This document shows positions 18,515 through 27,279 of a stretch of DNA of 51,006 bases, in pieces. A model generated the notes under the pieces. It was not told where the DNA came from, did not search any database, and saw only the letters and a list, made by a program, of their open reading frames with translations. Position numbers and translations under genes: made by a program. Position 1 is the stretch's first letter. Every line of letters starts with the position of its first letter. This DNA is from Erythrobacteraceae bacterium. GTDB taxonomy: Bacteria; Pseudomonadota; Alphaproteobacteria; Sphingomonadales; Sphingomonadaceae. The stretch spans positions 1-51,006 of the forward strand of contig JAIYAM010000020.1 of NCBI GenBank assembly GCA_027489065.1, in the 5' to 3' direction.

Positions 18515-20059
18515 CTAGTAGGCGCGCGCCACCAGAATGCGTTCGCTCGCAGGCTCGCCGGTGAAGATGCACGCCCCGCTCGCCGCTTCGCCGCTGCGCG
18601 GCACATTGCGGATGGTGAGCTTCAGCGCCTTCAGTTTCTCGACCACGGCTTCCAAGGCCGCGCCGGTCGGCTTGGACCATTCGACCTCGACCCAGCCGGG
18701 ATACTTGCCACCCTTGCCGAAGTGATCGACCACAGAGTGCCAATCGCTGACACCGCGGGTAATGTTGGCATCGCGCCGTGTCCGAGCTTCATCGTAGAGC
18801 GCGCTCTGGATCGCCTCGAGCAGCTCCCCAGCTCCGCTCACGAAATCGCCGTGGGCCGGGTAGGTGAAGGCGGGCTTGCCGTTGGCAGCGTTCCACAGTT
18901 GGTCGCGGCGCAGGACTGCGATCTTGCCATCAGCCATGTCGCGCGGCCCGACCTCGATGATGACCGGCGCGCCCTTGCGCACCCAGTCCCAGCGCTTCGC
19001 CGCAGCCTTGCCGGGCTTGGTGTCGAGCAGCACGCGGATGCGTTCGCCCAGAGCGGTCTGTGCCGCCAGTGCAGCACGCACGCTTTCGCAATAAGCGATG
19101 AGCTCGGCGTCTTCCGGCGCCTCGCGCAGCATCGGGATAATGACGATCTGCTGCGGCGCGATGGCGGGCGGCACGCGAAGACCATCGTCGTCGCCGTGGG
19201 TCATGATCACGCCGCCGATCAGGCGTGTCGAGACGCCCCAGCTGGTGGTGTGGCAGTATTGCTGGCTGCCCTCGCGATCCTGGTACTGGATACCCGCCGC
19301 ATGGGCGAAATTGGTGCCGAGATAGTGCGAGGTGCCCGCCTGAAGCGCCTTGCCGTCCTGCATCATCGCCTCGATCGACCAGGTCTCGACCGCACCGGGG
19401 AAACGCTCGTTCTCGGGCTTTTCGCCGGCGATCACCGGGAGGGCGAGATCATCCTCCGCGCAGGCGCGGTACATTTCCAGCGCGCGGTGGGTTTCGGCCA
19501 ACGCATCCTCGCGGGTCTCGTGCGCGGTGTGGCCCTCCTGCCAGAGGAACTCGCTGGTGCGCAGGAACATTCGCGTGCGCATCTCCCAGCGCACCACATT
19601 GGCCCACTGGTTGGTGAGCAACGGCAGATCGCGCCACGATTGCACCCAGCGCGCCATGGCATCGCCGATGATCGTCTCGGACGTCGGGCGGACCACCAGC
19701 GGCTCTTCGAGCTTGGCGGCGGGATCGGGGATCAGCCCGCCCTTGCCGTCAGCAATGAGGCGGTGATGGGTGACGACCGCCATCTCCTTGGCGAAGCCCT
19801 CGACGTGCTCGGCCTCGCGGGTGAAGTTCGACAGCGGGATGAACAGCGGGAAGTAGCAGTTCTGCACGCCGGCGGCTTTGATGCGGTCATCCATCAGGCG
19901 CTGGATGCGCTCCCAGATGCCGTAGCCCCACGGCTTGATCACCATGCAGCCGCGCACGCCGGATTCCTCGGCGAGGTCGGCGGCGGAGATCACCTCCTGG
20001 TACCACTTGGCGAAGTCGTCTTCGCGCTTCACGGTGAGCGCGTGGCGGATCTGGGACAC
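18515..20059 (-). CDS. proS: Prolyl-tRNA synthetase, archaeal/eukaryotic-like type
   Basis: 514 residues. Charges tRNA-Pro. Class II motif 2 region is seen in RWEMRTRMFLRTSEFLWQ, with VVRPTSETIIG upstream, and an anticodon-binding domain follows. It lacks the insertion domain and N-terminal signature of standard bacterial ProRS and ends in Tyr (VARAY), both characteristic of the shorter archaeal-like type 3 enzymes (family knowledge). Among alphaproteobacteria this type is, as I recall, found in sphingomonads. Confidence 0.95.
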   Translation of the reverse strand: MSQIRHALTVKREDDFAKWYQEVISAADLAEESGVRGCMVIKPWGYGIWERIQRLMDDRIKAAGVQNCYFPLFIPLSNFTREAEHVEGFAKEMAVVTHHRLIADGKGGLIPDPAAKLEEPLVVRPTSETIIGDAMARWVQSWRDLPLLTNQWANVVRWEMRTRMFLRTSEFLWQEGHTAHETREDALAETHRALEMYRACAEDDLALPVIAGEKPENERFPGAVETWSIEAMMQDGKALQAGTSHYLGTNFAHAAGIQYQDREGSQQYCHTTSWGVSTRLIGGVIMTHGDDDGLRVPPAIAPQQIVIIPMLREAPEDAELIAYCESVRAALAAQTALGERIRVLLDTKPGKAAAKRWDWVRKGAPVIIEVGPRDMADGKIAVLRRDQLWNAANGKPAFTYPAHGDFVSGAGELLEAIQSALYDEARTRRDANITRGVSDWHSVVDHFGKGGKYPGWVEVEWSKPTGAALEAVVEKLKALKLTIRNVPRSGEAASGACIFTGEPASERILVARAY

Positions 20060-20119
20060 GGGTCTTGGCTTCCTGCTTGAACGGGTGCGGCCTCTGCCGC
20101 GAGCGCGCCGCCTTTCCCG

Positions 20120-20701
20120 CTATTTGCCCAATTCGTCCAGCTTCTTCTGCATCGCGGCCATCTGCTCGCGCAGAGCGGCGATCTCGTCGCGCGGTTCCGC
20201 TGGCGCGGCGGTCGGCTTGTCCTTGGTCTTGCCCTTGGCGAGGCCCGGCATCAGCACGTCGGCCGCGGCGCGCATCATCGCCATGTTGGTTTCGTGCAGA
20301 GCGGCGAAGGGCGTCGCGCTCAGGCCCTTTTCGAAAGCTTCGCGGATCTTCGACTGGTTGTCGCGGAAGTTCGCCATGCTCGCTTCGAGATAGGACGGCA
20401 TCATCGCCTGCATCGAATTGCCGTACATACCGATAAGCTGACGCAGGAAGCTCACCGGGAGCATCTGCTGCGTGCCGTTGGCTTCCTCGTCCATGATGAT
20501 CTGTGTCAGGATCGAATGAGTGATGTCATCGCCGGTCTTGGCGTCGAGCACCTGAAATTCCACGTTCTCGCGGACCATGCGGGCGAGATCCTCGAGCGTG
20601 ATGTAGCTCGACGAAGCGGTGTTGTAGAGCCGCCGGTTGGCGTACTTCTTGATGATGATGGCGCCGCCTTCGCTCGTCGCCGTTTTTGTCCTGCCAGCCA
20701 T
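20120..20701 (-). CDS. phaR: Polyhydroxyalkanoate synthesis repressor PhaR
   Basis: 193 residues. The N-terminal DNA/PHB-binding domain has the diagnostic KKYANRRLYNT and YITLEDLARMV; a helical, Met-rich middle part (MQAMMPSYLEASM) and a coiled-coil C-terminal segment (REQMAAMQKKLDEL) follow. It represses phasin and PHA genes and is released on binding PHA granules (established for the family). PHA synthase genes are not in the window. Confidence 0.93.
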   Translation of the reverse strand: MAGRTKTATSEGGAIIIKKYANRRLYNTASSSYITLEDLARMVRENVEFQVLDAKTGDDITHSILTQIIMDEEANGTQQMLPVSFLRQLIGMYGNSMQAMMPSYLEASMANFRDNQSKIREAFEKGLSATPFAALHETNMAMMRAAADVLMPGLAKGKTKDKPTAAPAEPRDEIAALREQMAAMQKKLDELGK

Positions 20702-20784
20702 TGTTTTGCTCGACCCCGTTGTATGTTGTCCGAGGTCCTTAGCACCTGCACAAGCTGCGGTGCAATAAGCGCCCGTCGATGGCC

Positions 20785-21834
20785 CTATCCACGCCGCAGT
20801 CGTCCGCCGATCACCGTCAGCATTTCATAGGCCGAGAGGCCATTTTGCTGCGCAGCATCGTTGATGTCCCACGGCACCGTGAGCCAGTCCCCGGCGCGCA
20901 GATCAGGCGCTTCGGCAAGGTCGACCACCACCATGTCCATCGACACCTTGCCCAGGATCGGGAGCGCGCGCCCCTCGTGGATCAGGGCGTTGCCCTGGCC
21001 GCGCTGGCGCAGGAAGCCGTCGGCATAGCCGATTGAGACCGTGCCGGTGCGCATATGGGTGTTGGCGATGAAGGTAGCGTTGTATCCCACGCCCTCGCCT
21101 GGCGAAATGTCGCGGGTCTGGAGGATCGCCGCCTCGATCCGCACGACAGGGCGAATGTGGTCGGCCAGCTCCGCGCGCGGCACGCCGCCGTAGAGTGCGA
21201 GCCCGGGCCGCGTGATGTCGCAGGCGTAGGATTCCCCCAGCGCGATCCCTGCACTGTTGGCGAGGCTGAGCCGCTTGTGCGCAATGGTCTGCGCGGCCTC
21301 TTCGAGGAGCTCCGCCTGCATGCGGTTCATCGCCGTCCTCTCGTCGGCGGACGCGAGGTGGCTCATCAGGATGTCGACCTCGAGCGCGGAAATTCTCGCG
21401 TCGTTTGCTTCGCTTACAGCGATTCCGAGGCGGTTGATGCCGGTGTCGACCATCAGGTGACAGGTCCCTCCCCCCGTCGTCTGCCAGAGCTCGGCCTGCT
21501 GGAGCGAATTGATCACCGGCAGCGCGCCCACAGCGCGGGCATAGGCGCAGTCGGCCTCGCTCAGAACGCCATGCAATACAGCGACTTGATGCGCCGGCAC
21601 ATGGGCGATCACCTCCGCGACCTCGCTCCAGTGGGCGACGAAGAAGGTTTCGCAGCCCGCATCGCGCAGCACCGGGACGCACACGTCCACCCCGAGCCCG
21701 TAAGCGTCGGCCTTGACCGCCGCGCCCGCTTTTGCGGCTCCCGAGAGGGCGTCAAGCGCCCGCCAATTGGCGGCCAAGGCACCCCTATCGACGGTCAAAC
21801 GCAGGCTGGAGGGGGGGTAAAGGGGGTCTGGCAT
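20785..21834 (-). CDS. alr: Alanine racemase
   Basis: 349 residues. Interconverts L- and D-alanine for peptidoglycan. PLP lysine in VKADAYGLG near residue 42, and the C-terminal half carries GVGYNATF with the second catalytic Tyr and the SIGYADGFLR and MDMVVVDL strands. Start chosen at ATG 21834, 4 nt after the stop of the upstream gene; further upstream frame only overlaps that gene. Full length for the family. Confidence 0.94.
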   Translation of the reverse strand: MPDPLYPPSSLRLTVDRGALAANWRALDALSGAAKAGAAVKADAYGLGVDVCVPVLRDAGCETFFVAHWSEVAEVIAHVPAHQVAVLHGVLSEADCAYARAVGALPVINSLQQAELWQTTGGGTCHLMVDTGINRLGIAVSEANDARISALEVDILMSHLASADERTAMNRMQAELLEEAAQTIAHKRLSLANSAGIALGESYACDITRPGLALYGGVPRAELADHIRPVVRIEAAILQTRDISPGEGVGYNATFIANTHMRTGTVSIGYADGFLRQRGQGNALIHEGRALPILGKVSMDMVVVDLAEAPDLRAGDWLTVPWDINDAAQQNGLSAYEMLTVIGGRLRRG

Positions 21835-21838
21835 CACG

Positions 21839-23146
21839 TCACTCTCCGGCCTGCGGCGCAAGCCACGACCGGAGCGCCGGCCGGTAGCTTTCGGGCAGCT
21901 GGCGATAGTCGGCGGCAAGGCCGGCCGCCTGGGCTTCGGCGATCAGGCCGGGGAGCAGCGTGTGCCCGACCATCGGCCGGACATGCTCCTGAAGCTCCAG
22001 CCACGATCCCGAAAGGATCCCCGGCGGGGTCGCCCGCAGGGTTTCGACAAAGCCCGCCGTGTCGCCGAAGCACTTGTACATGCGCAAGCGGATTTCCCCG
22101 TTGCTCTTGGTCCAGCCGACATAGGGATCGACCGGCTCACTGCTGAAAGAGGTGACGAGACGTGCATAGGGCGCAGCCGCGTCCGCTCCCTTTTCAGACT
22201 TGAGCGCGCAGGCCATGATCCACGCGAATTCACGGATCGATCCGGGGATCGAATAAGGTGCCCCGCCTGCGTCCTCAGGGGAGAACCCGCCCAGCAGCGG
22301 AGTGATGATCCTGAGCGCCTCCTTGGCCCGGCCCGCCTCGGCCAGCAGCGCGGCGCGGTTGGTATCGGGATTGGCGCGGTAATCCTCCTCGACGGGGTAG
22401 CGCGCGAGGAGATCGGCGATCAGGTCCGCGCCCGCCGCAGGCCCATTGCGCTGGGCGGCCAGATTGCCGAGCCGCCCGATCAGCAACGACATCTCGAAGC
22501 CGACGTCAGCCTCTCCCTTGGTCTTCGCCGATAGCGCGCCGAGCCGCTCGAGTTCGGCCGCGGCCAGATCGCGGGCCTTGTCCCAGTCGCCCGCCGCCGA
22601 CGCCGTTCGCGAAGCGCCGAACACAGTGGCAGTGCGAAGATCCATCGAAGTGGCATAGGGATAGGCGGCGATCGCGTCTTCGAGCGGCCTTGCGCGCACC
22701 TCTTCGCGCAAGCTGCCCATGTCGCTGCCCCAGCGCGCCTCGGCCGCGGGCCAGAAGGGGGCGAAGGGTTGGTAGGACATGAAGGTCAGCGCCATGTCGA
22801 TCGCGGTGATCGGCACCGGCAAGGCTTCCTCGTAATCGTCGGCGCAGAAGATGACCCGCGCAGGCCCCTGCCCGGTGCTGGCGAATGCGACCCGCTTGAA
22901 TTCCGGAACCGCCGGATAGGTGAAGGCAATCGCCTCGGCACCGCAGTGGACGGCATAGAGCACGCGGGTGTTGGCGCTGGTGAGGGGGACGATCGGGGGA
23001 ACGGGCGGCGGCGGCATGACCGCCGGTGGTGGCGGCGGCACCGGCGGAGGCGGCGGGGCTGAAGCCCGCGGCCCGTTCTGCGCCGCCAGAGGCGCAGCCG
23101 TGAGCGCGACAACAAGTGCCGCGAACAGGTGCGCCTTCCGTTTCAT
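21839..23146 (-). CDS. Secreted Pro-rich protein of unknown function
   Basis: 435 residues. A Sec signal peptide (MKRKAHLFAALVVALTAAPLAAQ) is followed by a Pro stretch (residues about 30-60, APPPPPVPPPPPAVMPPPPVP) and a helical, Ala-rich region that looks like degenerate tetratricopeptide-type repeats. No family recognised. ATG overlaps the stop of the MFS gene (ATGA) and the stop lies 4 nt before alr, so the three form a tight operon; a cell-envelope role is inferred only from that. Confidence 0.8.
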   Translation of the reverse strand: MKRKAHLFAALVVALTAAPLAAQNGPRASAPPPPPVPPPPPAVMPPPPVPPIVPLTSANTRVLYAVHCGAEAIAFTYPAVPEFKRVAFASTGQGPARVIFCADDYEEALPVPITAIDMALTFMSYQPFAPFWPAAEARWGSDMGSLREEVRARPLEDAIAAYPYATSMDLRTATVFGASRTASAAGDWDKARDLAAAELERLGALSAKTKGEADVGFEMSLLIGRLGNLAAQRNGPAAGADLIADLLARYPVEEDYRANPDTNRAALLAEAGRAKEALRIITPLLGGFSPEDAGGAPYSIPGSIREFAWIMACALKSEKGADAAAPYARLVTSFSSEPVDPYVGWTKSNGEIRLRMYKCFGDTAGFVETLRATPPGILSGSWLELQEHVRPMVGHTLLPGLIAEAQAAGLAADYRQLPESYRPALRSWLAPQAGE

Positions 23147-24789
23147 TCGCTATCCGCGAAGTCTCGGGGCGGCCCGCCCGGAATGCCCCACCATGCCACC
23201 ACCAGTCCGAAGGCGACCACCGCCCAGGTGTACCACAGCCCGGCGTAGATATCCCCGGTGCGCGCCACGATCACACCCGCGATCAGCGGCAGGAAGCCGC
23301 CGAGATAGCCCGCGCCGATGTGGTAGGGGATCGACATCGAGGAATAGCGGATGCGCGGCGGGAACATCTCGCTCAGCAGCGCCGCGACCGAACCATAGGT
23401 CAGCGCGGAGAGCATCCCCAGCGCGAGCAGCACGCCGATAATGCCGATCACCCCCGCCGTTGAAGGCTCCTGCTTGGCGAAGTCGAAGCCATAGGCGGCA
23501 AGGCCTTCCTGCACGCCCTTCTTGCGCGCCGCGCCGTCGGTGAACCACACGGGATCGACCGCGACCGGCTCGCCGCCTGCGGTGATGCTCAGCGTGTCGG
23601 CGGGCTGCAGCGTGTAGACCACGCCCGAGGCGGTCAGCGTCTCGAGCACCTTGCCGCAATCCGTTTGATCGCGCTGGAACAGCTCGGCGAAAGGATCGGT
23701 GACGCATTCAGGCCCGCTCACCACCACCGGCGCGCGCTTGGCGGCTTCGGCAAGGCCCGGGTTGGCAAAGCTCCCCATCGCCCAGAACAGCGGGAACAGC
23801 AGCGCCAGAGTCAGAGCCGCCCCGATGATGATCGGCAGCTTGCGCCCCACGCGGTCGGACCACTTGCCGATGATCACGTAGAAGCTCATCACGATCAGGC
23901 CCGAGATCAGCAGCACCAGTTCGACCGTGAGGTCGGACACATGCATCGGCCCGCGCAGGAAGCTCATCGCCGAGAAGAAGCCGGTGTACCAAACGGTTGT
24001 GAGGATGCCGGTGATGCCGAACAGTGCCACGAACAGCCGCTTGGGGTTGCCGGGATAGGTCATGCTTTCGACGAAGGGATTGCCCGAGGTTTCGCCCGCC
24101 GCCTTCATCGCCTGGAACACCGGGCTTTCGGAGAGCTTCAGCCGCATCCAGAGCGAGATCGCCAGCAATGCGATCGAGAGCAGGAAGGGCACGCGCCAGC
24201 CCCATGCGGCAAAGGCGTCCGCGGGGATCAGGGCGCGGCAGGCGATGACGACGATGATCGACAGCACGAAGCCGCCCGCCACGCTCGCCTGGATGAAGCT
24301 GGTATAGAAGCCGCGCTTTTCGGGCGGGGCATGCTCGGCAACGTAGATCGCAGCGCCCCCGTATTCGCCGCCCAGCGCAAGACCCTGGATAACGCGCAGC
24401 AGGATGACGATGATCGGCGCGGCGACGCCGATCGTGTCGATCGTCGGGATGAGGCCGACGCCTGCGGTGGCGATGCCCATCAGGGTGACGGTGACGAGGA
24501 AGGTGTATTTGCGCCCCAGCCTGTCCCCGAGAAAGCCGAACAATACCGCGCCGAGCGGCCGGAAAGCGAAGCCGACCGCAAAGGTCGACCACACCAGCAG
24601 CAGGCCCAGCGTCTCGTTGTCGGTGGCGTAGAAGGCGTCCTTGAGGATGTAGGCGAGGGTTCCGTAGATAAAGAAATCGTACCACTCGAAGATGGTCCCG
24701 GCGCTCGATGCGCCGATGACCAGCCGGATTTCCTTCTCGCTCGGCTCGCGATTGCTGAGCGCCTGCGCCTCTGACATGTCCCTGTTCAT
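23143..24789 (-). CDS. MFS transporter, metabolite:H+ symporter-like
   Basis: 548 residues, longer than usual for the family (about 430). The N-terminal IGASSAGTIFEWYDFFIYG and the loop motif FGFLGDRLGRKYTF, plus ALGGEYGGAA, are typical of the MHS branch of the major facilitator superfamily (alpha-ketoglutarate or proline/betaine transporters). The extra length is a roughly 90-residue extracytoplasmic insertion between hydrophobic segments (about 350-440) containing two Cys (PECVTDP and QTDCGKV). Substrate unknown. Confidence 0.88.
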   Translation of the reverse strand: MNRDMSEAQALSNREPSEKEIRLVIGASSAGTIFEWYDFFIYGTLAYILKDAFYATDNETLGLLLVWSTFAVGFAFRPLGAVLFGFLGDRLGRKYTFLVTVTLMGIATAGVGLIPTIDTIGVAAPIIVILLRVIQGLALGGEYGGAAIYVAEHAPPEKRGFYTSFIQASVAGGFVLSIIVVIACRALIPADAFAAWGWRVPFLLSIALLAISLWMRLKLSESPVFQAMKAAGETSGNPFVESMTYPGNPKRLFVALFGITGILTTVWYTGFFSAMSFLRGPMHVSDLTVELVLLISGLIVMSFYVIIGKWSDRVGRKLPIIIGAALTLALLFPLFWAMGSFANPGLAEAAKRAPVVVSGPECVTDPFAELFQRDQTDCGKVLETLTASGVVYTLQPADTLSITAGGEPVAVDPVWFTDGAARKKGVQEGLAAYGFDFAKQEPSTAGVIGIIGVLLALGMLSALTYGSVAALLSEMFPPRIRYSSMSIPYHIGAGYLGGFLPLIAGVIVARTGDIYAGLWYTWAVVAFGLVVAWWGIPGGPPRDFADSE

Positions 24790-24828
24790 CCCCTTGATCG
24801 CGTTTGCCGCGAACTCTCGGCCGAATCC

Positions 24829-25272
24829 CTAGCGGCTGCCCGCGCCTTGGGAAAGCGCCTCGCAGGCGGCCTTCCACGGCAATAGCAGCGCACCGTGGCG
24901 GCCGGGATGGGCGAGCGCGGGGGCGAGCGGTTCGAGGCCGGGCCAGCTGTCCGGCAGGTCGCTCTCGCCCGCCAGCCATGCCGCGAGGCGATCGGCGGTG
25001 GCGCATACCATTGCCGGATCAGTCCCGGCGCTGGCCTCGGCGAGAAGCGCGGCGGAGGCCTGCCCGATGGCGCAGGCGCTTACCTGCATGCCGATCCGGG
25101 CGATGCGGCCCTCCTCGTCCACGGCAAGGCCGAGCGCGATCACACTGCCGCAGCTCCGCGAGCGGGCCTCGGCGCGCAAGGGCAGGTCGCCGGTCAGGGG
25201 AAACCGCGCAAGGCCCGTCGCAAGGCCTAGCAACGCGGGCGAATAGAGCTTGGCCGGCGCGGTGCGGGTCAC
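24829..25272 (-). CDS. IscU/NifU-like iron-sulfur cluster assembly scaffold protein
   Basis: 147 residues. Resembles the NifU N-terminal/IscU scaffold fold: a first Cys in RSRSCGSVIALGL, a second in VSACAIGQASAALL, and a third in a C-terminal WKAACEAL segment. That spacing matches a scaffold, but the first Cys motif is atypical. GTG 25272 overlaps the stop of the upstream cvpA gene (GTGA). Could be a paralogue rather than the main IscU. Confidence 0.75.
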   Translation of the reverse strand: MTRTAPAKLYSPALLGLATGLARFPLTGDLPLRAEARSRSCGSVIALGLAVDEEGRIARIGMQVSACAIGQASAALLAEASAGTDPAMVCATADRLAAWLAGESDLPDSWPGLEPLAPALAHPGRHGALLLPWKAACEALSQGAGSR

Positions 25273-25823
25273 CGACGCCGCCGCGCGGCGCGCCGTGCTG
25301 CGGCCTCGCGTTGTTCGGCCTCGACCCGCAGCCGCTCCCGCGTGACCGCGATCTTGGGGATGAGCTGGCGCGAGAAGGCGTCGGCCGCAGCATAGGTGCG
25401 CGCGGCGACGATCCACTGCGGGCGGCCATGATATCCCCAGTCCTCGTCCTTGCCGATCAACAGCATGGCAAAGGCGAAGACCGCGATCAGCGCACCCTTG
25501 ACCGCCCCGAAGCCGAAGCCGAGCATGCGGTCGATCGGTCCCAGCACCGCGCCGTCCGAGGCTTCCGAGACATTGCCGATGATGAGCTTCATCGCCGCGT
25601 AGGGGATGAGCAGCAGGATCGCGAAGGCCAGCAGCGAAACGGCGGGCTCGGCGCGGTAGAAGGTGCGCAGGCCTTCGGTGAGCGCAGGGTGGAGGAAGTG
25701 CAGCGCGAGGGCCGCCATGATCCACGAGGCAAGGCTCAGCACCTCCTGCACGAGCCCGCGCAGGAAGCCGCCGATCGCGGCGACCACGACGATGATGGCG
25801 ATGATGATGTCGAGCGCGGCCAT
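25269..25823 (-). CDS. CvpA family membrane protein
   Basis: 184 residues with four hydrophobic segments (first MAALDIIIAIIVVVAAIGG, then GFLRGLVQEVLSLASW) and a charged Arg/Ala-rich C-terminus. This is the CvpA/colicin V production family, inner membrane, often linked to purine or envelope homeostasis. I start at ATG 25823; an ATG 12 nt upstream is also possible. Adjacent to radA and the Fe-S scaffold gene. Confidence 0.88.
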   Translation of the reverse strand: MAALDIIIAIIVVVAAIGGFLRGLVQEVLSLASWIMAALALHFLHPALTEGLRTFYRAEPAVSLLAFAILLLIPYAAMKLIIGNVSEASDGAVLGPIDRMLGFGFGAVKGALIAVFAFAMLLIGKDEDWGYHGRPQWIVAARTYAAADAFSRQLIPKIAVTRERLRVEAEQREAAARRAARRRR

Positions 25824-25838
25824 GATGCAGTGCAATGA

Positions 25839-27206
25839 TTATGCGCTGCCCACCACCTGGTCAACGAGGTTCGCGAGCGCGCCGAGTCCGCGATAGTCGG
25901 CGCCCGTGCTCCCTTGCGCTGCACCGGCCGGGCCATAGCACCGCGAAAAGCCGAGCTTGGCCGCCTCGCGCAGCCGCAAGGGCGCGTGGGCGACGGGGCG
26001 GATTTCGCCCGCAAGGCTCACCTCGCCGAACCACGCCGCCTTGTCGGGCAGCGGCCGGTCGGCGAGCGCGGAGACCAGTGCTGCGGCGACTGCGAGGTCG
26101 GCAGCGGGGTCCGTCAGACGGTAGCCTCCGGCGATGTTGAGATAGACTTCCGCCGAGGAAAAATTGAGCCCGCAGCGCGATTCCAGTACCGCAAGCAGCA
26201 TCGCCAGCCGCCCGCTGTCCCACCCGACGACCGCGCGGCGCGGGGTCGCGCCCGATTGCAGGCGCACGATCAGCGCCTGGATCTCCACGAGAACCGGGCG
26301 CGTGCCCTCCAGCGCCGGGAACACCGCGCTGCCCGCCAGCGGCGTCTCGCGGCCCGAGAGGAACAGCAGCGAGGGGTTTGCGACCTCCTCCAGCCCCTCG
26401 TTGGCCATGGCGAAGACCCCGATCTCGTCGACCGCGCCGAAGCGGTTCTTCAAGGCGCGCAGGATGCGGTACTGGTGGCTGCGCTCACCCTCGAAGCTCA
26501 TCACCACGTCGACCATGTGCTCGAGCACGCGGGGGCCCGCGATGGTGCCGTCCTTGGTGACATGCCCGACCAGCACCACCGCGCAGCCGGTTTCCTTGGC
26601 ATAGCGGATCAATTCGAGCGCACAGCCGCGAACCTGCGAGACCGTGCCCGGCGCGCCTTCGATGGTGTCGGAATGCATGGTCTGGATCGAATCGATCACC
26701 AGCAGCGCGGGCGGCTCGCCCTGCCCCAGCGTCGTCAGAATATCGCGCACCGAGGTTTCGGACGCGAGCCGGATCGGCGCATCGACCACGCCCATGCGAG
26801 ACGCCCGCAGGCGCACCTGTCCGGCCGCCTCTTCGCCGCTCACATAGACCACGTCATTGCCGCCGCGCGCGATGGTCGCGGCGCATTGCAGCAACAGGGT
26901 CGACTTGCCGATCCCCGGATCGCCGCCGAGCAGCACCGCCGAGCCCGGCACCAGACCGCCGCCCAGCGCGCGGTCGAACTCGGCCATGCCGGTCGATTTC
27001 CTCACCGGGAGCTGCGTCGGCGCGTTCAGCGGCTCGAAGGCCACCGCCCGCCCGCCGCTCGACAGGTCGTGCTTCTGCGAGAAGACCGTGGCCGGCACGT
27101 CCTCGACCAGCGTGTTCCACTGCCCGCAATCGGCACATTGCCCCTGCCAGCGGTACGAGACCGAGCCGCACTCCTGGCACACGTAGCGGCGTTTCGTTTT
27201 TGCCAT
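25839..27206 (-). CDS. radA: DNA repair protein RadA
   Basis: 455 residues. Zinc finger with CQECG and CADCG at the N-terminus, Walker A GGDPGIGKSTLL, the RadA-specific KNRFG motif, and a C-terminal Lon-like domain (GGYRLTDPAADLAVAAAL). It branch-migrates recombination intermediates. ATG 27206 begins MAKTKRRYVC, the family start; the longer frame to 27254 is not supported. It is 15 nt upstream of cvpA. Confidence 0.95.
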   Translation of the reverse strand: MAKTKRRYVCQECGSVSYRWQGQCADCGQWNTLVEDVPATVFSQKHDLSSGGRAVAFEPLNAPTQLPVRKSTGMAEFDRALGGGLVPGSAVLLGGDPGIGKSTLLLQCAATIARGGNDVVYVSGEEAAGQVRLRASRMGVVDAPIRLASETSVRDILTTLGQGEPPALLVIDSIQTMHSDTIEGAPGTVSQVRGCALELIRYAKETGCAVVLVGHVTKDGTIAGPRVLEHMVDVVMSFEGERSHQYRILRALKNRFGAVDEIGVFAMANEGLEEVANPSLLFLSGRETPLAGSAVFPALEGTRPVLVEIQALIVRLQSGATPRRAVVGWDSGRLAMLLAVLESRCGLNFSSAEVYLNIAGGYRLTDPAADLAVAAALVSALADRPLPDKAAWFGEVSLAGEIRPVAHAPLRLREAAKLGFSRCYGPAGAAQGSTGADYRGLGALANLVDQVVGSA

Positions 27207-27279
27207 AGGCTGGAATGATAACGAGAACAGATGACGAACGCAATTGCATTGCACCTGTCTTGCCCGCTAGACACCTCGC

